Below, piece by piece: positions 7,002 through 10,931 of a stretch of DNA of 10,931 nucleotides. The DNA lies in the NCBI GenBank assembly GCA_002433675.1, contig DJIP01000315.1, positions 1 to 10,931 of the forward strand, given 5' to 3'. The DNA comes from Halomonas halophila (GTDB lineage Bacteria; Pseudomonadota; Gammaproteobacteria; Pseudomonadales; Halomonadaceae). The notes under the pieces are model-generated. The model ran no database searches. It saw only the letters and a list, made by a program, of their open reading frames with translations, and was not told the DNA's origin. Each line of letters starts with the position of its first letter. The first letter of the stretch is position 1. The translations under genes and the position numbers were made by a program.

Positions 7002-7694
7002 TCAGCGCGATGGCGCCGCAAGAGCCCCGCTTTCCAGGCGTAGATGCATCAGTGCCGTAGTCACGGCATCGCCCAGGGCCGTATGGCGTCCCATGATCGG
7101 GACTCCCAGTCGCTCTGCCAATTGTTCAAAGGTCGGCTGCACCTCAATTTCCGGGTGACTTCGGCGCAGCCGCTTACGGTACTGCTGGGCCACGTCGATG
7201 GTGGCGTTGGGCAGCGAGAAGCCGAACTCCGCCCTCAGGTAGCGATCCAGCATGGCCAGGTCAAAGTCGATGCACCAGCCGACCAGTGGGCGATTGCCGA
7301 TAAATTCCAGTAGCGTCGTCAAGGCCTCGCGCACCTCGAGACCGCCTTCCAGGTCGACCCCACGCAGGCGATGGATGCAGATGGAGTCACCACTAAGGCT
7401 GGCAGGACGCGCGAGCCGCAGGTCCAGCGACTCGCTGGTCAAGACGCGATCGTCACGAATGCGCACCGCGGCGATGGATACCAGTTCCGCGTGGCGGGTA
7501 TCCAGGCCGGTGGTTTCGCAGTCCAGGGCCACCAGCTCGTCGCCGGTATAGGGATTGAACAGCCAGGCGAAATCGCCATCGGCCTGCCGACGCCTGTCGG
7601 CCACACGCCTGATCGCTCTCAGCATCGGATACTCTCCCAAGCGAAACCATTGACGCCAAGGCAGCTTGCCCTGGGGGGCTGCCTCGACACTCAT
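7002..7694 (-). CDS. DEDDh 3'-5' exonuclease of the DnaQ fold
   Basis: A 230-residue protein with the exonuclease motifs of the RNase T/DnaQ superfamily: Exo I LDCETTG (D58, E60), Exo II GWCIDFDLAMLD (D145) and Exo III HTALGDA (H204, D209), forming a complete DEDDh two-metal site. About 50 basic, Trp/Arg-rich residues precede the domain. Such enzymes remove nucleotides from 3' ends of DNA or RNA, or hydrolyse short oligonucleotides; the substrate cannot be read from sequence. It is not the main epsilon subunit in context and lacks an obvious clamp-binding or epsilon C-terminal region. The ATG overlaps the stop of the DUF294 gene (ATGA, 7691-7694) and has GGAG at 7700-7703, so the two are translationally coupled. 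This pair occurs beside VC_2705-type symporters in other gammaproteobacteria, to my recollection including Pseudomonas. Confidence 0.9.
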   Translation of the reverse strand: MSVEAAPQGKLPWRQWFRLGEYPMLRAIRRVADRRRQADGDFAWLFNPYTGDELVALDCETTGLDTRHAELVSIAAVRIRDDRVLTSESLDLRLARPASLSGDSICIHRLRGVDLEGGLEVREALTTLLEFIGNRPLVGWCIDFDLAMLDRYLRAEFGFSLPNATIDVAQQYRKRLRRSHPEIEVQPTFEQLAERLGVPIMGRHTALGDAVTTALMHLRLESGALAAPSR

Positions 7695-9514
7695 GCATAC
7701 TCCAGGTGATAGCGGTGGGACAGGCTGGCCTTGAACTCCTTGACCAGATGCAGCGCCTCGCGCAGCAGGTCCCGCTCCAGCGAATTGAGCGACTGCACCA
7801 CCACCCTGTCCGGGGCATCTGTTGCCGGGGCATCGTCACGCCGGTAGGCCAGCTGCGCCCGAAGCCGCAGCTCACAGAACAGCGACAGCGCCTCGCCGAG
7901 ATCCTCCGCGACCACTCGCTCGATGCGGCCAAGTGACGCCAGTGCCGCCAGACGATCGTGGGTCGAGGTCTCGCGCAGCCCACACTCCAGCGCCATGGTG
8001 CGAACACCGTGGACGATGGGAAAGATGCCACCCTTCTTGATGTCGACGCCGTGCTCGGGCTTCTTCAGGGTTCCAAACAGGGTCAAGGGCGTCGAGAACC
8101 GCAACACTCCCCTCGCCAGATGGGTCAGCAACAGCTCGTTACCCCGGGTCTCTTCGATCAGCACGTCGTGGAGTCGGTCCACCAGGGCAAAGTCACCGGC
8201 CACCCCCGAGGCATCGGCAAGCACCGCCAGACGCATCAGGCTGTCTCCGTCGGGTTCACAGACCCAGCGACGGATGCGCGCGCGCCACTGCGCAAGGGTG
8301 CCGACCCATTGGGGGTTGGAGACCATGATGTTGCCCGGACAACGCGGATAACCCAGATCATCGAGCACGCTGGTAAAACGCGCGGTATCTGCACTGAGCT
8401 CGTCCCACTGCTGGTCATCGGCCAGGATCAGCGCATTGTCCTGGTCGGTCTTCAGGATCTGTTCGCCGCGCCCTTCGCTGCCGAGCACCAGCAGACAGGC
8501 GCGTTCGCGCTGAGGCGCTGGCATCGAGAAGTGCCAGGCCTTGCTGATGATGCGCCCATTGAGCGCCGACAGCATGCCCATGGCGAAGCGCATGCGCACC
8601 CCCTGGGCCATCAGCGCCTCGACCAGCTCCGGCGCACGCTGACTGGCCTCGCTGAGCGACGCCAGGGTCGACGCCTGTTCGACCTGCAGGCTGACCACGT
8701 AGCTACGGCTGGAAAAGAAGCTGAGCACGTCGGTCAGCTCGACGACCCCGGTCAGCTGCTGGCCATGGAACACCACCACCCTGGCCACCTCGTGGCGGGT
8801 CATCTCGATCAGCGCCTCGAACAGGTACTGGCTTTCGTCCACCGTCACCAGCGACAGATGGGCGATACCACCGACCTCGGTATCGCCGTCGCGTCCCTCC
8901 AGCACCAGGGCCTCGAGCAGGTCGGTCTTGGTCAGCATGCCAGGGCCGTCGGGTGTCTCGACCAGCAGGCTGTCGGCGCCCTTGTCCCTGAGGGTCAGCA
9001 CGGCGTCGCGAATGCATGTCGTCGAGCCGACCTTGAGCGGCTCACGCATGCACTCGTTCACCCGGGCGAGCATGAACCCGGCCAGGGTGACGCCGCCCTC
9101 GGCGCGACGCTCGGCCAGCAGCCGCGTCTTGCTGATCAGGCGCTGGTGAAAGTAGTCCGAGAAGGCGGCGTTGTTCTCGCACAGCGACAGAAACAGCGTG
9201 TGCGGCATCAGGTAGCACAGGCTTTCTTCTTCGGCGACGAAGCGATAACGGCTCTGGCCGTTGATCACGCTGATGGCACCGAACAGATCGCCCCCGGTGT
9301 AGTGGCCGATGCGCCCCCCGGCGGGGCCCTCGGCCGGGTCCAGTTCGGCGACTTCGCCCTTGTGGATCACAAAGACGAACTCGCCGGACTGCCCTGCATC
9401 GAGAATCACGTCATCCCGCCCGTAGTAGGCGATATCCAGCCCGCCCAGGACCCGTTCGCGCTCGGCGTCGTCGAGCAGTGAAAACGGTGGATGAGTGAAG
9501 TCGATGTCGATCAT
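7691..9514 (-). CDS. cNMP-binding/CBS/DUF294 nucleotidyltransferase-like regulator
   Basis: A 607-residue soluble protein. Domains in order: a cyclic-nucleotide-binding-like beta-barrel (about 10-130, with GEFVFVIHKGEV and GGDLFGAISVINGQSRYR), a tandem CBS pair (about 153-272, MREPLKVGSTTCIRDAV and TGVVELTDVL), the DUF294 nucleotidyltransferase-like domain (about 295-440, GSEGRGEQ at 345-352 with the acidic pair D357/D359 in TDQDNALI), and the DUF294 C-terminal helical domain (about 455-600, including KKGGIFPIVHGVR). The NTase motif resembles GlnD/GlnE-type protein-modifying enzymes, and CBS pairs usually bind adenine nucleotides, so a sensor or modifying role is likely; no reaction is established. 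In the barrel, the Glu of the usual FGE is Ala (FGA), so cAMP binding is doubtful. It has GGAG at 9520-9523 and lies between symporter and exonuclease genes. Confidence 0.9.
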   Translation of the reverse strand: MIDIDFTHPPFSLLDDAERERVLGGLDIAYYGRDDVILDAGQSGEFVFVIHKGEVAELDPAEGPAGGRIGHYTGGDLFGAISVINGQSRYRFVAEEESLCYLMPHTLFLSLCENNAAFSDYFHQRLISKTRLLAERRAEGGVTLAGFMLARVNECMREPLKVGSTTCIRDAVLTLRDKGADSLLVETPDGPGMLTKTDLLEALVLEGRDGDTEVGGIAHLSLVTVDESQYLFEALIEMTRHEVARVVVFHGQQLTGVVELTDVLSFFSSRSYVVSLQVEQASTLASLSEASQRAPELVEALMAQGVRMRFAMGMLSALNGRIISKAWHFSMPAPQRERACLLVLGSEGRGEQILKTDQDNALILADDQQWDELSADTARFTSVLDDLGYPRCPGNIMVSNPQWVGTLAQWRARIRRWVCEPDGDSLMRLAVLADASGVAGDFALVDRLHDVLIEETRGNELLLTHLARGVLRFSTPLTLFGTLKKPEHGVDIKKGGIFPIVHGVRTMALECGLRETSTHDRLAALASLGRIERVVAEDLGEALSLFCELRLRAQLAYRRDDAPATDAPDRVVVQSLNSLERDLLREALHLVKEFKASLSHRYHLEYA

Positions 9515-9527
9515 GTCTGCTCCATGA

Positions 9528-9552
9528 CCGACCCCGGCGAGGCCGGGGTCGG
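9528..9552 (-). terminator. Strong GC hairpin just before the DUF294 gene (no U-tract)
   Basis: A perfect 11-base inverted repeat, CCGACCCCGGC (9528-9538) and GCCGGGGTCGG (9542-9552), with a three-base loop. In the - strand transcript it is followed by UCAUGGAGCAGAC, with no U-run, and ends only four bases before the GGAG of the DUF294 gene. It may be a decayed or factor-aided terminator, an mRNA-processing stop, or a translation-damping hairpin. Confidence 0.6.
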
Positions 9553-9567
9553 GGAGTGTTGTCGTCT

Positions 9568-9604
9568 GGCAGGGGGCGGCGGCTGACGGGCCGGCGCCCC
9601 TGCC
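9568..9604 (-). repeat. Second intercistronic inverted repeat after the symporter gene
   Basis: GGCAGGGG (9568-9575) pairs with CCCCTGCC (9597-9604) around a GC-rich interior that could extend the stem imperfectly. It lies 12 bases after the symporter stop codon and 15 bases before the next hairpin in the transcript. No U-tract follows. Confidence 0.55.
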
Positions 9605-9616
9605 TGATGGCTCGCT

Positions 9617-10931
9617 CTAGTGAGCGTGGGCCTCACCCGCGCCTCTCGGCACTCGAACGTTCTCCACCAGCTCCTGGATGTGCTCCGGCGGTGCCGCGGT
9701 TGCCCGCGAGACCACGTAGGCCACGATGAAGTGGAGGATCATGCCGAGGGTACCGATACCCTCCGGCGAGATGCCGAACCACCAGATCGAAGGATCGGTG
9801 TTGATGAACTTGGTGTAGACGATGTAGATGAAGGTGAAGCTCAGACCCAGCACCATGCCGACGATGGCCCCTTCGCGGTTCATGCGCTTGTCGAAGATGC
9901 CAAGCAGGATCGCCGGGAAGAAGGACGAGGCGGCAAGACCGAAGGCGAAGGCCACCACCTGGGCCACGAAGCCCGGCGGGTTGATGCCGAAGTAGCCGGC
10001 CACGACCACCGCCACCGCAGCAGCGCTACGCGCCGCCAGCAGCTCCCCCTTTTCGCTGAGGTTGGGGTTGATCTGCTTCTTGATCAGGTCGTGGGACACC
10101 GCCGCCGAGATCACCAGCAACAGACCGGCTGCGGTAGACAGCGCCGCGGCCACGCCACCGGCGGCCATCAAGGCGATCACCCAGGCCGGCAGACCGCCGA
10201 TCTCGGGGTTGGCCAACACGATGATGTCGCGGTCGATGTAGACCTCGTTGGGGCTGTCGGTGGGCGTATTGGTCACCACCCGCTGACCGTGCTCGCCAGG
10301 AGTTTCTTCTTCCAGCGGGCCGCTTTCGAAGGTCGGCTTGCCCTCGAACGGCGCGCCCGGCCCCATCTGCACCCGACCATCGTCGTTCTTGTCGAGCCAA
10401 CCGATCAGGCCCACGCCTTCCCAGCTCTTGAACCAGGCCGGGGCCTCTTCGTAGCTGGTCTCGTGGACCGTCTCGATGATATTGGTGCGGGCGAACACGC
10501 CGACCGCCGGAGCGGTGGTGTAGAGCAGTGCGATGAACACCAGCGCCCAGCCGGCGCTGACCCGGGCGTCACGCACCCGCGGCACGGTGAAGAAGCGCAC
10601 GATGACGTGGGGCAGACCCGCGGTACCGCACATCAGGGCGGCGGTGATGAAGAACACGTTGATCATCGGCTGGCTGCCGTCGGTGTAGGGCGTGATGCCC
10701 AGATCCGTCAGCAGACCGTCGAGACGATCAAGGATGTACTGGCCGCTGTCATTGCCGGCAGCGTCGACGAAGGTGGCACCGAGCCCCGTCTGCGGCAGCA
10801 CGTGGCCGGTCATCATGATCGACAGGAACACCGCCGGCACGATAAAGGCGGTGATCAGCACGCAGTACTGGGCCACCTGGGTGTAGGTGATGCCCTTCAT
10901 GCCACCGAGCACCGCGTAGAAGAACACGATG
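9617..10931 (-). CDS. VC_2705-type sodium:solute symporter (ActP-like), 5'-truncated
   Basis: The visible 437 or so residues are the C-terminal three quarters of a sodium:solute symporter; the start is beyond the right edge. Family blocks include VLGGMKGITYTQVAQY, GTAGLPHVIVRFFTVP and ALSTAAGLLLVISAAVSHDL, the last covering the region that holds the Na2 sodium site in this superfamily. About eight to nine hydrophobic helices remain. A polar loop of almost 100 residues (about 10196-10489) between two helices is characteristic of the VC_2705 large-subunit group rather than of plain ActP, and contains an EF-hand-like DKNDDGRV. Members are thought to take up acetate or related carboxylates with sodium and are usually preceded by a small DUF4212 subunit, expected just outside this window. 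The tail ends in GEAHAH. The exact substrate cannot be read from sequence. Confidence 0.92.
   Translation of the reverse strand, partial: IVFFYAVLGGMKGITYTQVAQYCVLITAFIVPAVFLSIMMTGHVLPQTGLGATFVDAAGNDSGQYILDRLDGLLTDLGITPYTDGSQPMINVFFITAALMCGTAGLPHVIVRFFTVPRVRDARVSAGWALVFIALLYTTAPAVGVFARTNIIETVHETSYEEAPAWFKSWEGVGLIGWLDKNDDGRVQMGPGAPFEGKPTFESGPLEEETPGEHGQRVVTNTPTDSPNEVYIDRDIIVLANPEIGGLPAWVIALMAAGGVAAALSTAAGLLLVISAAVSHDLIKKQINPNLSEKGELLAARSAAAVAVVVAGYFGINPPGFVAQVVAFAFGLAASSFFPAILLGIFDKRMNREGAIVGMVLGLSFTFIYIVYTKFINTDPSIWWFGISPEGIGTLGMILHFIVAYVVSRATAAPPEHIQELVENVRVPRGAGEAHAH

Noticed and set aside
7958..9481. A 507-codon open frame on the + strand opposite the DUF294 gene
   Set aside because: It is a His/Gln/Gly-rich antisense reading of a confidently identified gene, of the sort GC-rich codon bias produces; no recognisable domain or ribosome-binding site.
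1..10931. CRISPR array, tRNA/rRNA, insertion sequence or prophage genes
   Set aside because: No spaced repeats, cloverleaf-like segments, transposase motifs or phage gene families were seen on either strand.

Overview
The window is GC-rich, densely coded bacterial chromosome with two blocks of genes facing each other. The genes point to a gammaproteobacterium, most likely Halomonadaceae or a nearby Oceanospirillales/Pseudomonadales lineage. The grounds are a ccoGHIS cluster followed directly by an FNR/ANR-type regulator, a ttcA gene beside it, and a VC_2705-type sodium:solute symporter linked to a DUF294 protein and a DnaQ-fold exonuclease. The lineage is inferred from gene content and protein resemblance, not from a search.

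Left block (+ strand, 1-5348): the 3' end of ccoG, then ccoH, ccoI, ccoS and a six-helix membrane protein of the cytochrome c biogenesis/'TauE-SafE-like' type. All four junctions are stop/start overlaps of 1 or 4 bases, so this is one tightly coupled operon for assembly and copper loading of cbb3-type cytochrome c oxidase. A roughly 150-base AT-richer gap, with a 7-bp inverted repeat and a weak promoter-like element, leads to fnr, which encodes an oxygen-sensing [4Fe-4S] regulator. FNR/ANR proteins commonly control cbb3 operons. A 15-bp-stem hairpin with A/T tracts on both sides (5438-5471) ends fnr and the converging ttcA.

Right block (- strand, 10931 down to 5509): transcription runs leftward from a 5'-truncated sodium:solute symporter (its start is beyond the right edge). 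After two strong hairpins without U-tracts comes a 607-residue protein with cNMP-binding-like, CBS-pair and DUF294 nucleotidyltransferase-like domains. It overlaps the next gene, a DEDDh exonuclease, by four bases. A 79-residue two-helix membrane protein of unknown function follows. A 242-base gap containing five perfect tandem copies of a pentamer separates this from ttcA, a tRNA 2-thiocytidine synthase.

Together the left block supplies respiration at low oxygen and its regulator. The right block looks like carboxylate (perhaps acetate) uptake with an associated, poorly understood putative signalling pair. I see no tRNA or rRNA genes, CRISPR arrays, insertion sequences or prophage genes. Most of the window is ordinary core genome. 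The least explained parts are the symporter/DUF294/exonuclease unit, the small membrane protein, the pentamer repeat and the pre-fnr palindrome.
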